This document shows, piece after piece, positions 26,801 to 41,800 of a DNA stretch of 64,000 nt (the stretch's first letter is position 1; every line of letters begins with the position of its first letter). A model generated the notes under the pieces. The model made no database searches. It was not told the DNA's origin and saw only the letters and a list, made by a program, of their open reading frames with translations. A program made the position numbers and the translations under genes. This DNA comes from Zhengitettix transpicula (Eukaryota > Arthropoda > Insecta > Orthoptera > Tetrigidae). Location of the stretch: assembly GCA_037074705.1 (NCBI GenBank), contig CM073590.1, positions 223,330,246-223,394,245 of the forward strand, written 5' to 3'.

Positions 26801-29800
26801 GACGTTATTCCATATTAGAACATAATGTAAAGAAAATTCAGGATCGTATTCTTGGATTTCATCAGCCTTAGTATTTTTAATTAAGGTTTTCAAACTCTTC
26901 GTTTTTCTCTTTCATAATCACATCTGGTATGATTGCCTTACTTCTTGGACCGTGCAGTATCCACCGTTTCATCTCCAAAATATTTCTCTGTGACAATATC
27001 ATCGACTATATACTTCAATTCTATTTAATCGTGATTCTTTCTCTTCCTGGATGACATTTACGATTTAAACTCTTTTCAGTTTATAACGTGTAATTTTCTA
27101 CATATGTGAACAATGCCGCCCGACTCTCCGTGACCATTCTTTTCTTACACGCAAGAAACAACACGCAGTTTTAAATAAATATTCTGAATCCATCGAGGTA
27201 GATAGTAGAATGTTACGTCTCTAAATTGCACAATTTAAAATAAAATGGGCACACAGAGGAATTTTAAAAATTAGAAACTCTTATTATTCAAAAATTACGC
27301 AAAATAACGCGAAATAAAATTTCAAGAATTATTACTCAGAAATATATTACCAGCAACCGATGTATAAAATTAAGATACCTGTAAAATTTCTTCTAAAACA
27401 GAAAAACATTTATTTTAATACAGCCAAAGATTTTATAGTTTAGCTTCAAAACCTCCCAAAAAAATTATAAAAGACAATAAACAGATTTTTTTAAAAATTG
27501 AACTTCTTCTAGTGCCTTGCATGAGATTTATAATAATAAATAGATACAAAGCTGACAGATCCTACGGAAAATTATTTTAGGCTTTGATTTCCCATTTCGT
27601 ATTGTCCGGCAGCCATTGAAGGAAATGTAATAGCGTGAGGAGGATGGGAAAAGCCGCTTTTTTTTTTCATATTGTAAAAGATAATCGCTCCAAGTTCAGT
27701 TGAATTTCCGGATTCACAGCTGCATCACTCCAACGAGGTGGAAAATCGTGACTTAAGACAGGCAACGTGAATGCGGTGCAAGTCTTCCATAGGCTCGAGC
27801 CTACTTGCACCTTCAACGTACACGTGTTTGTTAATATTTCACCAAGTAATTGAATCAATTTGTTTTCGTTAACAAAAAATGTGGTTTTTTTAGCTGCAAT
27901 GTAAAGTCTTTTTCTATTAATAAATAGTATCCAATATGTTTTTAATATTTACGTTAATGTTACAACACCTTCGTTTTAAATATATCAATCATTTTCGTTA
28001 AATAAACTTCATTTGGGAGAAAAATTAATTCCGTGGGAAGGTGAGGCTGCGAACACGTGACTGCCTGTTGCCGAGGCTATTAGTTGTTTGTGTATTAAAT
28101 ATAATATTAGAAAAATATTAATAAACTTATTGGAACGTTTGGAGAATTCCGATGTCATCTACGAAAACGTTTTTAGTAGATATTTTTATGACCCAGTGTA
28201 GTTTTCCGAAAACGTCCGCTAGTGTAGCTGTCAACTATCATATTTAAGGCGTTCATCTGGGATTCCCTATCAATCTTAAACAACTGAGTCTTTTTTTCTT
28301 CAGTTTTAATTCTGTCGTGTCTTCTTTTAATATTAACATAAATAAATTCAAATACCCAACTGCCACTCGATCCCAATGTACCGGACCCAACATTTTTCTC
28401 GTTCTTCCTTAGTAAAAATTTCTGCATCAGAAGCTCGGCCGAATCTTTAAAGAATATCAAATGTACATTATTTAAAAATCTAATAATACACTTTTCATCT
28501 TGGAGTGGTATTTTATAATAATTTATATCTTAATTTGGTCTATTTCTTAATATCTCAGTTCACATATATAATGAAACCTTGTTCTCTGAGTGGTCAGTTA
28601 TTTATAGTTGCAATTCAATAAACAATGGTGGTAAATAATGCTTGCAATTACGATTTTAATAGCTGATTGTGAGAAAAGATTGCTAAATGTTAAATTAAAA
28701 TAAATTATTTAAACATTTTATGTTTATTTAAATGTTCAATTAAAGGATGAGATCCAGTAATGATTCAAAAGAAATGTCTCGACTCTGTAAGAGTCGTACA
28801 TTCATTAAATATACTCCTATAGACACTTTAATATGTCAGACCGTCAATATTCATCCGCCATACTCAAATATAGCAGCCAAACCAGTGTAGTTCTCCGTAT
28901 TTAAAGTGAATTGAATTTCACTAAACGGTTATAATCTCTGCTGTCACGAAATGTTATATACGACTGGTGTGTCTACGTATCTCTTTTCATCTTCGACCTT
29001 ACTGGGATTTACGCCGTGGCTGGGTCTAGAGGATAAAGTCCATATATTGTCATAGTTCCGTTGAAAAGACGAGGTTGAAAAAATATTTTAGAAATATGAG
29101 GTTATTCTGTAATGTAATCAAATCAAAAATCTTCAATTATGATTATATTTTAAGTCATTGCTTAAATTTATTCCACTGTATTTGATTAAATGAATCATTT
29201 TTGTGATTTTCGGGTGGGCCGGATATGGGCAGGAAAATATAAACGGGGAAGGAGTAATAAATTATCAAAATTTTGCGTAAGTTTCTAAAACTTCAGGAAT
29301 GTAATATACGATGTCATGGAGGATAGACGTAAAAGACTGTGAATCCTGGAAATAAAATACAGCGGTAATGTGCTACAGAGGGATATTGAAGCTTAAAAGA
29401 ACAGTGAAAATAAGGAATAAGTTAGCAGTGAATAGACCCTGGGTACAATTTATGAAAAATTCATTCTCAGAATATTCAGTAGAGGATGTTAATAGGAGAG
29501 AATAAAGTGATTGCGGTTGTAGTTAATATAACTGAAAGTACACAGTACAGAGTCACGTCTATCCAGACTTTGATAACGTTATTCAGACTCTCGTAGAGGA
29601 AACCTCATTACGTGGTATAAAATTTTTAACGACGTCTAACTGTAATGCTAAGAGTGAGACTATACGTTAATGATGTGTGGCACAGAGTTGTTGTTACTCT
29701 GCCGTCGACTGCGGTATTCCTGTAATAAAAATCACTGTTTGCAGCTAGGAAAGCATGAAGTTAAACAGTTTATAAGATTAGTGTCTGAGCATTACGCAGA

Positions 29801-32800
29801 GCAGCTGACCGTGTTTTCGGGCACGAGATAAACGACTCCCTTTAAACGCGGTCCTCGGCTGGCTGATCTTCAAGGCTGCTTTCTTTTGTGTCTTCCCCCC
29901 CACGCGTCGTGAAAAGCTGCAACATCCAGAATTTCTTTGTGGCGCCTTCTGGAAGAGGAACCTGTCGGCACAAAAGACCCATACAACTCTTGTAACAGAA
30001 AGTATATGCTTAATTAGTGAAATTATGATCTACGGTAAAAGAAAATACCCTTTTATTCCAACTCCAACGAAACTGAAGCGTGCCGCTGCTGCGGCATTGA
30101 CACATATATTTCAAATCTATTTTTAAATTTTTAACAGAAAGGTGTGGTATATAAAGGGTGTTATAAATCGTTCGTTTTATTTTGTGTACCCTTTTATATG
30201 AATACCAACTGTTTCCTGGCGGAGAGTCGGTGAGCTGGCAATGTTCCTATTATCCGTTGTTCCTTCAACCGTGATTGGCAAACAGGAGTAATTAATAAAC
30301 TGGCCATAACGTTGTCTCTAATATTTTATTAACGTAATTCACACAACAAACTCCATTTGAAAATCACGATCTTACTAACTTCTATAATCACGGACCAGGA
30401 AGAAGAAAACAAATAGGTAAATGTAGCTGGGCGTGAATTATTGTGTAATTTAAATTTAATTGCGGTCTAAAACATTTACTAACGCTTGTACATATTATTC
30501 GAAACTCAACTACGGATTTTCATATCAAAACAAATGCCAGGCTTCCTGATGCTGTATCGTTGAACCGGGCATTAGTTTCCCAATACTCGTACACTCGTCG
30601 CCACAAATTTTTGCGCCGCTTCCCAAATGGAACTATCAATACGCTTTGTTTTTCGTGTGTTTATTCGACTAAAATTCGCTATGACAGAAAATAGCTCCTC
30701 TTATTACAAGGCGTCTAATAAGCACTCCAATTTTCACAGTGTTTCTCAATCCGATTTTTCAGTTTCCTCCATTGTTCATATTTTAGATTATTAATTTTAA
30801 AAATTAACTTGAAAATCAATTAAATTTAAGGAGACTTGTTGGTTTATTATTCACGAATGTTCTCTATAACAAACAGCAATTTTCTAGTACCTAACTGGAA
30901 GAACTAATAATTCAACATTCAACCAATCAAATAACGTAGGAATTTCCGGTGTCTTGATTTAATAAAATCTTCTGGGTTTATCAACCAGGTCAATTGTTTA
31001 TTGTTTTGATGAATTTTCTCGAAATTTTCTCGTCACACGTGTCACCTGAAGATGGCGGAGATGAATTTTGTAGAAACGTTGTGTTTTACTGAACAATTTG
31101 TCCCGGTTGATCAACCGAGAATCTCTTATCAAACTCAACCAATCCGATGTCAGTTATATTACATGTTCACATGCTTTGTACTTCGAATGTATTTTTGATG
31201 ATATTTCGCTGAATAATTCAAATAATTTATTTATTCATTTAAACGTCTTCAATTTTAAATTCTATCCGTTTATGTTACTCTAGCCTTTGAACGACAACAA
31301 TAATTTTTATTTAATAAGTTTCACTTGAAAAAAAAATAAGTTTAGCGTGAGAATTGACTCTGCGAACGCGTCACTTTTGTATCGGGCATTAACCATGCAG
31401 TTAACGTAACTATATTTCGTATTGAGTGTTAAATGCTTCACAAATTGACGAAATTGTCTCCAGTTAGAGACTCAAAAATTGCTCTTTGGTTTTCATCTAT
31501 ATTATTTTTGTAATGTAAAATTAGCCTTTTCCGAGTATTTATGATTCTTACATAAGAAATTAATAATAATATGAACACCAGCAGTACAAGAAAATATTCC
31601 AATTTAGAATCTCTGAGTAAAGTAGCACACTTGTTAGACATTTTTGAATGGAACGAGCTATTTTCTGCCATAGCGAATCGTAGTCGAATAAGCATTTGAG
31701 ATAAAATGTGTATTGAGTGTTCCATTAGGGAATGGGCGTACAAATATTTTAGGAAGATTGTACATTTTCGCTCAGACTAATATAACGTAAAAGATTAATA
31801 TGATATGTCAATGGTCTTAAGAGAAAATTAAACTAGCCCATGAACTTGTGAGTTGGGAAAATGTTTGTAGTTGTATATTAAAGTTATTATGTAAATGGTG
31901 TATTTCTTATTAAAATATAAAAAATTCACCTGAGTAAAGTCAAAATAATGAATTCAGTGGTTCGTAATACAAAGGGTTACCACGTCATCTTTGACTATGT
32001 CTCGTTCTCATGATTCAAGCGCTATTGATTCTAACATCGTTTTCATCCGAACTATTTTCACTCACGTTGGGAAGGAAGAGAGAAAAACAGTTGGCGGGAG
32101 GTAAAGAGAGAGGTGGAGCGTAGCGAGAGAAATTAAATTGCTTGTCTCCAAGTTGTCTTCACGTCGGAAGCGAACTGCTAAACCAAACAAAGAGGATCTC
32201 ATTTGTGCGAGAAATCATCCTTCTGATAACTAAGTTGTCATTAAAACTTTTGTGTAGTTCGATATTAGAAGAGAGGGTAAAAGCGCTTACGTTCATTTAA
32301 TATGAATTCCAAGTTAAAACCTTCTCTTTTTCAATTATATACATCTTTCTTCCGTCGATTGTGTCCATTACAAGCATTTTCATTTTCCTAACATAAGAAA
32401 CTTTCTTTCTCTGTTCAATTGCATCTTATGAACCAATATAGTTTTAAATTTCTCAAAAGTTCAATAGTTTTTCAAGCTTGAATATAATTAAAATCTGTAT
32501 TATTAAAGAATAAACCAACCAAATTTTTCAGAAAAAAATTAAAACGTATTAATATAATAAAAATTAGGACGACGGATCATTCCTTTTTTTAACCTCTTCA
32601 GGTGCAGACGTGAAAGTCTGAATATAATTTATTTCTTCATATATCAATAGATAATTCAATTATAAAAATTATATTACCTTTAATACAAACATAATCAAAT
32701 TTTATGGACATTAACTCGGAAATAAAATTAATAAAATCAATTAAACAATTGATAAGAAACATTAATTTTTGGAAAAAATAATTTATTAAGACGATTCGTC

Positions 32801-35800
32801 CTTTGATTAGGACCTAATCCAAGGATGAAAGGTCTTAATAATCTATGTAATTAATTAATAAATAATATAATTACAATATTATGGACAAAATTTCTAAAAA
32901 TCTCTGCGCTTTACCCCCACAATACCGCCGAAAAAATATTCAAACTCATAATTTTTTTATAAATGCAACTGAATAGGTTCAATAAGACAAATTTTTGTTT
33001 TATTAAATATATTTATGTCAAATTTGACTGGTTTACTCATTTATAATTCAACAGTTAAGGATGGGCAGCATCAAGTCAATCAAGAAACTGAAGTAACGAG
33101 TAATGGCCAACGTTAAATTTAGCTACCCTTTCCTCTTAGAATTAAAAAAAAAAGATCTACCGATTTTTCCGTTGTCGGAATCTGTAGTGGTAGTTATAAA
33201 TAATGAAATGTTCTGAGGCAACAAAGAAAGATTGAAAAATATACATTTTGAATATTTAAACGATCTTAGCTATTCATTTAATACGATTTGGAGCTACGAA
33301 TATTATCCCTTCAGCTCCTTGCAAATAAGACGAACTTTGCCAACAAAAGTGAATTAAATAAATAAAAATCTGAGATACTAACAGGTCGGCTGAAAACAAC
33401 TCTTAATTTCTTACATTACAAATTACAAAAAATTATTAGTTCAAGAATACAGAGAGAAAGTTTCCAAAATCCGTAAAGGCCGCTGTTAAATTGAATTTAA
33501 GTATCAAGATGGAAAAACGTCGGCTGGACCAGGAATCGCACCCTGGACCTTCCGCTTGCCGCTCAGTTGGTAGAATGTCCGCCCGGTAAGCGGTATGTAC
33601 CCCGTTCGATTCCTGGTCCGGTCAACACGTATTTAATGAGGTCACATATCAAAGCTGATTTGAGATAACCAATGACAAAGAATTAACTCTTGGTGGCAAA
33701 GCGAGGGATCTGTGTTGTGATCAGTTTTTTCAAGAATGAGTCAAATTAAAATGCTTCTGAAATGAATAATCTTTTCTATTAATTCAAAGCAATATGGTTA
33801 TATATAAGGTTAACTAAAACATAGAATTTATAATAGGGTGGAAAAATGATCTCAACACGGACCGGAAGAACTGCAACACTACAAAGCAGCCACTAGAAAC
33901 CTATGTGGTCGATGTTTGCAGAGGAAGTGGTCGGAAGTGAAGGTTTTCCGACTGTTTTGTTCCGGTGAAAGCCCTCAAATGTTGGTGATACACAGAAGAA
34001 GCAATATCAGTATGAACAATTCACTTTCCTCTTCGGAAAGACAAATAACTTGGCAAAGTTTGTGAGACAACGGTCCAGAGGCTCAGAATACTACGTAAAG
34101 TTGTGTCAAGCATCTGTCTAATAATAGCATTTCATTTTCTTACAACTTCCCAATTACGCCGGTAAATCGACTGAACACCGATACGGTTGAATTAAATTTA
34201 GGTTGTGTCTATAGTTAGGCTGTGTCTATAGTTAGGCTGTGTAGAAATTAGAGTATGGCATATAAACGAACCTTCAGGTACGAGTCTAATTCGTGAATCG
34301 ATTTTGACTTAAAATCCGATAATTCCGGATGTTGGTCGTAGCTATGTAGGGCATCCGCGGATGAATGTCGGATGACTACCGCTGCGGCGTGAATGAGGCC
34401 GAGGCGACGCGCTAACTACTAGACTACAGCTGGCGTCTATGATCTCCTTGAGTGTGAAGGTGTATTTTTGACGTCGCGAGCCCTTTGTCCGGCGGGCGCA
34501 AGGTCACTAGGTCATCGCTCCAGCGCGGCGCAACGCATCGCGGCGCAGCATCCAGGGCTCCAGCGCGCCTCTCCCGCCCCCGCCCCCGCGCCTCACCCGC
34601 GGCGAGCCAATGGCGGATCCCCGGGACTCTAGCTCCGTCTTCGTCCCGCAGTCGGCCCCGGCCCGCATACTTCGCCAGGCGAAAGACAACGAAGCCAGTG
34701 ATCTCGTGGCCCCCTCATCGAAAACAAATATACTACGAACGTTTATAAAGGCATATGCTCGTCGCTCCGCAACCCTCGTCCTTTTTGCGAATAAAAGACA
34801 CGTAATACCGTATCCGCGATGGTCGGTAGTGACGTTAAAGTCGCCACGGTGGAAGTCGAGTCCGTGGACAATATGGCAACCCTTCCGGTCGGGCGCGCTC
34901 ACGGTGGAAGTGACGTCACTGCGGAGAAAAACAACGTCACCAACAAGGAGATGGAACTGAAGAAAGTGAGGCCGCAGCCCCTGAAACGGTACGCTGTTGC
35001 ATGTGTTGTCCGTAGCTTATTCCGCAAGTGCCACGCCCCCCTTTTGCACCTGTCCCCTGCCTGAGCTCCGCACCGGCCGAGTATTCTACCCGCCCGCAGA
35101 GAAGTAGCGTGGGTGGCCTACGCGGTAGGGGCTCTCTGCCCATTTGATAAAAAGTTCTCGCGTCAGTAACATTCCTAACCATATTCCAAATTCAATAATA
35201 GGTAAAGATTCATTTTTCCGCAACCTTAAAATAATTTTTCTGTTATATTATGGTGATTACAACTTGACTCGTCTTTTCAGCGTGTTTCATACCTCTCGAA
35301 CTTCACGTAGTTTAGATTGCCAGATTATAATCGAATTACTAGTCCTATTTCTGTTAGATCATCTAGACGAGACTAAAAAAAACTCCGTTGACTTTACTTC
35401 GCATTCTGTGAAGCATTTTTCTAATCTAATAACTGTTACGAATCGTCATTCAAACAATAATGAGCCCAATTTTTATTGCCAACAATATAACATGTTTACA
35501 ATTGCTGATAAAATACACAAAGATACAAGCAAACACACCTGTCGTCTGAATTCTGATACTATACATTCCAGGATTTTAAGAAGTAATAACGACATAAAAT
35601 TTTGACACCTGTTCGGGCATTATGATTTTTGTTACATCACGGTAATGGCGCTTAAAACCGCTTCCCTGTCTTTCATGACATAATTCCATCCGCATTTATT
35701 CTAACATTAGGATTTTCTCATTTACATGATTGTCAGGTAGCCAAGATGTGGGCTGAACTTTTACTTCGGCGAGTAATCACTCGGTTCTGGTCCAATAGCG

Positions 35801-38800
35801 TCAGCTAAATGTAATTTAAATAATCTGTGCATATTTGATTCCCGGCCACTAGGTATTTTTTTTCTCCTGTCATAATGGTATGATTCCGTAACCTTTTAAT
35901 TATTGTTATATATCAATAGATTATATATTTCCACTTGAGTTGCAATTTCTTACCATAAAGAAAAGTGTTTCATCTCGCATGTGGTGTGAGCCATTCTGTT
36001 TACGTGTAAGTAGACACATTAAAAAAAATCCTTAATTCTTACTTTTAAAAGTACATTCCTGGAATCTTTTGCATGAATACATCGAAAATTAACTCTGTGA
36101 CTTCTGTGAAACACTGCTAGGATATTTTTGTTTCCATACGGCGCGGCGTGTGTCAAGTTTCCGATACAAATGAAAACAAATCGACTGCCATATGCTGCCA
36201 TTGAAAGCTGTGCTCATTCATTTTTCTCTCTCATGGCGCCACCTTGGTTGTAAATTCATTAATCTGCGCAGATTCAGTTTTCAGCCATACTAGTTTATTT
36301 TTATCTACGTCGTAGCTGGAGGTTTGTAAAACGCGTGGTAACTTATCTTATGAATACTTTTCATTTATTAGCATTTATCACCAAGTCATACTATATTACT
36401 TTAAAAAATTAGTACATTTCCTCGATTCATATCCATTGCGGATTTTATATCTCGCAGAAATCGTCATTACGTTTCCACGGCGACAATTCGATTTCCGCCC
36501 TCACTCGACTGAAATGGAATTTTTTGAAGTAATTTCTACTTTTGAAAGTAAACATTTAAATTCTGATTGAGAATTGTTAGAAATACCGGGAACGCAAGGA
36601 TTATTTTTTTTAACTTACCGTGTTTATGTGATAATGAAATCGTAATGTGATTGCTACCTACTTTTGAGAGGAAACGGGGAAATATTTTTTTCTCAATCCC
36701 CAAACATCCTATATACTGTCATTGCATTAATTGCTGTGGATTTTATTCTTTGCCAGACTATAATTTTTGGATATTTAATATAAGATTCTCGGTTTATCAA
36801 TCGAGCCAATTTTTTATTATAACACAAATTTCAGCGAAATTCATCTTCGCCGTCACCAGGAAATATTTTTTCTCAATAATCAAACTCTCATTGCATTAAT
36901 TGCTGTGGATTTTATTCTTCGCCAGACTAAAAGTTTTGGATATTTAATAGAAGATTCTCGGTTTATCAATCGTGCAAAATTTTTATTAACACAAGTTTCA
37001 GAAAAACTCCTTTCCGCCGTCATCAGGCCGGTTGATATACCGAAAATCTTTTATTAAATCAATGCGCTGGGTAAGCCTGAGTTTTTTTATTTTTAGTAGC
37101 GATTTACCTAGACGAGTGTGAAATTCTCCTACCACCGTTGTAGAAAGTAAGCTACCACGCAGTTTTTAAACAAAAACATCTACTTTACCCCCACACTTTA
37201 TCAATCAATTATTCGTTCAATTTAACCAAGAATTAAAAAATTTTCGACAGATAATTTTGGTAATAGCAATTGCCGCGTTTGTTGTGACCTTTTTTGTCCA
37301 CGCAGAACATGCTGTTCTGTTCCGGACGTAGTAGCTATTTTAAGAGTATAGTAGTTGTATTTTCTTTAGGTAGTGTCGATATCGAACACGCAAACTGGTT
37401 AACACGGGAGGTGCGCCGACGCGCGCGCAGGCTTGCCGTTGCTCAGAGCTGCGGTCAATGATCCTGTACCACAGCCTCCCTGGACCCTAAGGCTAACACT
37501 CGTCTTGCCTTTGTTGCCAACAGGAATATCATTGTTCCGTATTGAACGAAACCGTCACGACTCCCGGCCTCTCGAAAGCTTTCAGGGAGCTCTAATCCCA
37601 CGGGAGCGTTCAATACAGTCACATTCAAACACCTGCCTCTCACCACGGAAGTCAATAATCATTGCGAGCCGAGCTTCCAGTTCGCTTTCTGCATGGGCGT
37701 TACCAGGGTATTTCTTGGCTCCATTTCAGTTACAATATTCCGAAATAATTAAAAATAATATAACATCATAATAATAAATTTATTTGTATTAAGTGAATAC
37801 ACATTACAAATGGTCAATATAAAATTGCCACGTTCAAATACAAACAAACCACATTTGTGAGACTTTCGTAATTTGGTTACAATATCATAGAACCCACATT
37901 TCTAGTAAACTTTGAACATAAAAATATTAAAATAATGAAATAACAACGAATTTAGTAGTTATTTACAATGGTTTATAATTACCTGATTTTAGTCGTCCAT
38001 TGCAAACGCTCGAAGTTTTGGAATACCAGTAATGAAGTAGTACAAGTTAAACGTGTTGCCATTATCGTTTCGTGAATCAATTTTGGCAAAGAATTTCTCT
38101 CTCAAAATATCTTGGAATGTTTCGTATGTTATGAGGTTGCAAAGTGTACATATTTATGTTTTATTAATTTGATAGCATATATTGTTGTCTCTTAACTTCA
38201 ATATTAGGTTTCCAACGAGCCTACATTGTGCCATCAACCTAATTTGCGACAGGGCAACGGCTAGCATTAGATATGATTCCCGTTGTAATTTATTTTGAGT
38301 CTTTTACGAATTTTTATCTCCGAAAATAACTGGATACATCAACTCTATTCGTGTCACTTTCCATACTGCAACTTTTCAGTACTCCAATTAATCAGTGGAA
38401 TGGCTGCTTTAATCATCTCGTAGTTCTGGTGATACCGAAGGTGGCCGAATCTCGTCTAATAAAACAGAGGTGCAAGCCTAAGGAGAATCAATACACTGGC
38501 TACCTCAGAATCTAAGTGAAGTCGAGGCGGCGTTCCTCTTGGTCCACGCTCTAGCAACGACGATATATAAGATGGTTTCCTGCTTCAACTAAATTTAAGC
38601 CACAATAAATGCGTGAAATATTTTTGCTATTTCGCATTTAATCTGAATTTCAATGTAACTTCCATACTTCGGACTTAACAATCGTATTTCCATACTGATG
38701 CAACTTTTTTATTGTTTCGCACTTCTACATGATTACTAATTCCTCAATAAAACCTATAATTATTTGTCAAAAGCAATTACAATATTTTTTTTCGTTACGA

Positions 38801-41800
38801 GTTGCACGCCTTGTAAAATTTCTACATGTTAACGAAGCATTTAAAAATTCATATACTAGGGTAATCCGAGAAGTATCCGACTTGACGAATAGATAGGGAG
38901 TTGTTTAAAAACTAAATTGGTCTAAATGACCAACATTATAAATGTTAAGATCGAAGTTGCTTAGTGTTAGTTTGACAACCATCAATATTGAGCTCTCTTA
39001 ATGAATGTGTAAACATGGGGAAAAAAATGGCCATCATTATGTGATACAATACTTTCATTTGAAAGGTCTCAAGTCCAACTAATATCAAAGTCGAGCTAGA
39101 TTCTACTCTACGGAAATCTGGTCCTTCGTTTACCATAATCAAACATCGCAGGGGTCGACCTAATGAAATGAACGCACCAGAAATTAAGTCGATTCAAATT
39201 GTATTGCATGAACGTCGGCTGAAATTGCGTGATCCAACAGACAATGTAGGCATTCCAAAAAGTGCTGTACGTCGTATATTTACTGAAAATTTGGACATGA
39301 AAAAGCTTTGCGCAAGATGAGCGCCGCGTTTGCTTACTCTGGAACAAAAACAACGTAGTGAGAATGTTTCAATCGAGTTTTTGACGTGTTCCCTAGAATT
39401 AAAGCCGAATTTTTTAGTCTATTTCTATCACTGGATGAACATGGGTCCGTCACTTCACACCTGAGACGGAGGAACAGTCAAAACAATGGACTGATCTGGG
39501 AGAATCGGCTCCAAAGGCGAAGACAGTTCCATCCGCTGGCAAGGTCATGGCCTCAATTTTTTTGGTAGCTAGTGGAAGCAGAAGTGAAGTGTCTGTAGAC
39601 AGGCTATATATAGGGCAATCCACACTCCCCTCTTATAGCATAAGAAAAGGTACTGAAACGGGAGTTTGGGTTTGGGGGGGAACAGGATACATTAGGGTAA
39701 TCATGGATTTGATAGGAAAGATTCGGACGGTTAGAGGAAGGTAGCCAAGGGTTAAATAGGGCCCCCCCCCCCGGTCTGTGGTTTCAGGATCCTACCCGGC
39801 AATTCGCCTAAAAGTGATGCAGGGAAAACCCTAGAAAAACCTTAATCAGTTGGTCGGGAATTTGGTACTGGTCCCACGCCCTTCCGATGGCGGGAGAGGG
39901 ATTTGCTGTGGGGACGCAGCATTTCCTTTCCCGTGCCTCGACTAGTTTAGGTTTTTTTTTTAGGGCAACAGGCTACATGAGGGTAATCCACTTAGGGCAA
40001 CTTCCCTTTAATAGCATAGGAAGGGATTTGAAAGGGGGGATGCGGAAGGGTAGAGGAAGGTAGCCAAGGGTTAACTAGGGCCCCCGGGCTATATTTTAAG
40101 GATCCTACCCGGCATTCGCCTAAAGGAATGCAGGGAAAACCTTAGAAAAACCTGCATCGGGTAGGTCGGGCATTGGGTACTTGTCCCACGCCCTTCCGAT
40201 AGCGGGAGAGGAGTTTGCTGTGGGGACGCAGCTTACCCCTCGCCATGCCTTGGCCTGTTTAGGAGGCAGCTGGCCGACTATTCCAATAGGAATAGCGGAC
40301 AACTCTTGCCGTATGCCCAAGGTCTGCGACCCCGGAACATACACCTCTCAAAACAGACCGAGGTGCCTCGGCATGTGGGAACCTTAGTTCAAAAAAAAAC
40401 CAGAGAAATGTGAGAGCATCCCCAAAGGTAGCCCCCGCCAGAGCTCTCTGGGAAGGTTCACCTGCGAGAAATCCTCTCGCAGGCTTACTTAGCATCAACT
40501 AGTTTAGGTTTTGTTTTTTTTTATTTTTTTTTAGGGCAACAGGCTACATGAGGGTAATCCACTTAGGGCAACTCCCCTTTAATAGCATAGGAAGGGATTT
40601 GAAAGGGGGATGCGGAAGGGTAGAGGAAGGTAGCCAAGGGTTAACTAGGGCCCCCGGGCTATATTTTAAGGATCCTAACCGGCATTCGCCTAAAGGAATG
40701 CTGAGAAAACCTTAGAAAAACCTGCATCGGGTAGGTCGGGCATTGGGTACTTGTACCACGCCCTTCCGATAGCGGGAGAGGAGTTTGCTGTGGGGACGTA
40801 GCTTACCCCTCGCCATGCCTTGGCCTGTTTAGGAGGCAGCTGGCCGACTATTCCAATAGGAGGCGGAAAAACCATTATCTTCCAAAAGGAAAAACAATCA
40901 ACAGCGAGTACTAAGAGAAAATATTGCAGCGTTTTAGTGATGAAATCAAGAAAAAACAGCCACATTTGGCGGAAAAGAAGGAAATAGATCAATTCACACA
41001 ACAATTATCGCGTTGACCAAAATTAATTAGTTAAAATTCTAATTACTTCCTCAGGCACACTGTTCGCCAGATTTAACTGACTCAGATTATTTTTCTTTTT
41101 CCTAATTTGAAAAAATGTCTCGGTGATAAAAGATTTGTCAACAATGAAGAAGTTGATTGCAGGCTCTTTTGAGGAGTTCGATGATTCTCACTTAAAACAG
41201 GTAATAAAAGCTATTGAAATTCGCCAGAGAAAGTATATCGAGCTAAAAGGAGACTACGTTGAGAAATAGACATATGTTGTCCCATTTTTTCTGTTTTCTT
41301 TCCTAGCTCATTTTGGGCTACCCTCGAAAGTTCATGGTAGATGAAATTGCATTTCTAGTGGATTCTTTTTAAAGAAAGTATTCCCTGTAATATTACTTTG
41401 GATTTGAAGATCTGAGACATGTCACTACAGTTAAATTATTTTAAATGATGATATTAATTTTAAAACTGACTGCAAGAAAACTTAAAAGAAGCTGTGTTGG
41501 AATGTTGGTGGGAACTACTTCAAAGAAATATTTACTCCACGAGTAAATTCAAAATTATTTTTGGGTATCCCACATAGTATAATAATCGCAAAGTAGCTAT
41601 GTTGTGAATATTGAGATTATTACACGTGAACGGCGTAGGAAAACGTATGGTGTCATAAGGTAAATTCGTTTGTGAAATATTACATTATATATAAATATAT
41701 GGCAAGTATAAATTGTTGGCTCGGAATTCCTAGGTCTTTCTGATGAGTGTGTTTCCAATAAACGGATGAGCCAATTTGGAATATTATACAAATCAATTAA

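Larger units (their letters stand above)
24710..34469 (+). other. long intron, no coding exon seen
   Basis: Almost 10 kb of AT-rich DNA without a supported exon. It contains a foldback element at 30958-31135, a small imperfect hairpin at 32776-32845 (arms with TTATTAAGAC and GTCTTAATAA) and a tRNA-like inverted relic at 33510-33630. The open frames in it lack splice signals and recognisable motifs. Confidence 0.5.

Noticed and set aside
34507..34960. Frames of 116-131 codons on both strands of the CpG island
   Set aside because: High G+C removes stops in all frames. Only the frame from 34819 has a splice phase that fits the gene, and even that is uncertain.
40120..40498. Overlapping 68-79 codon frames repeated at 3.9, 40, 51 and 61 kb
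   Set aside because: They are parts of the dispersed poly(A) retroposon, not host genes. The possibility of a coding relic is kept under findings.
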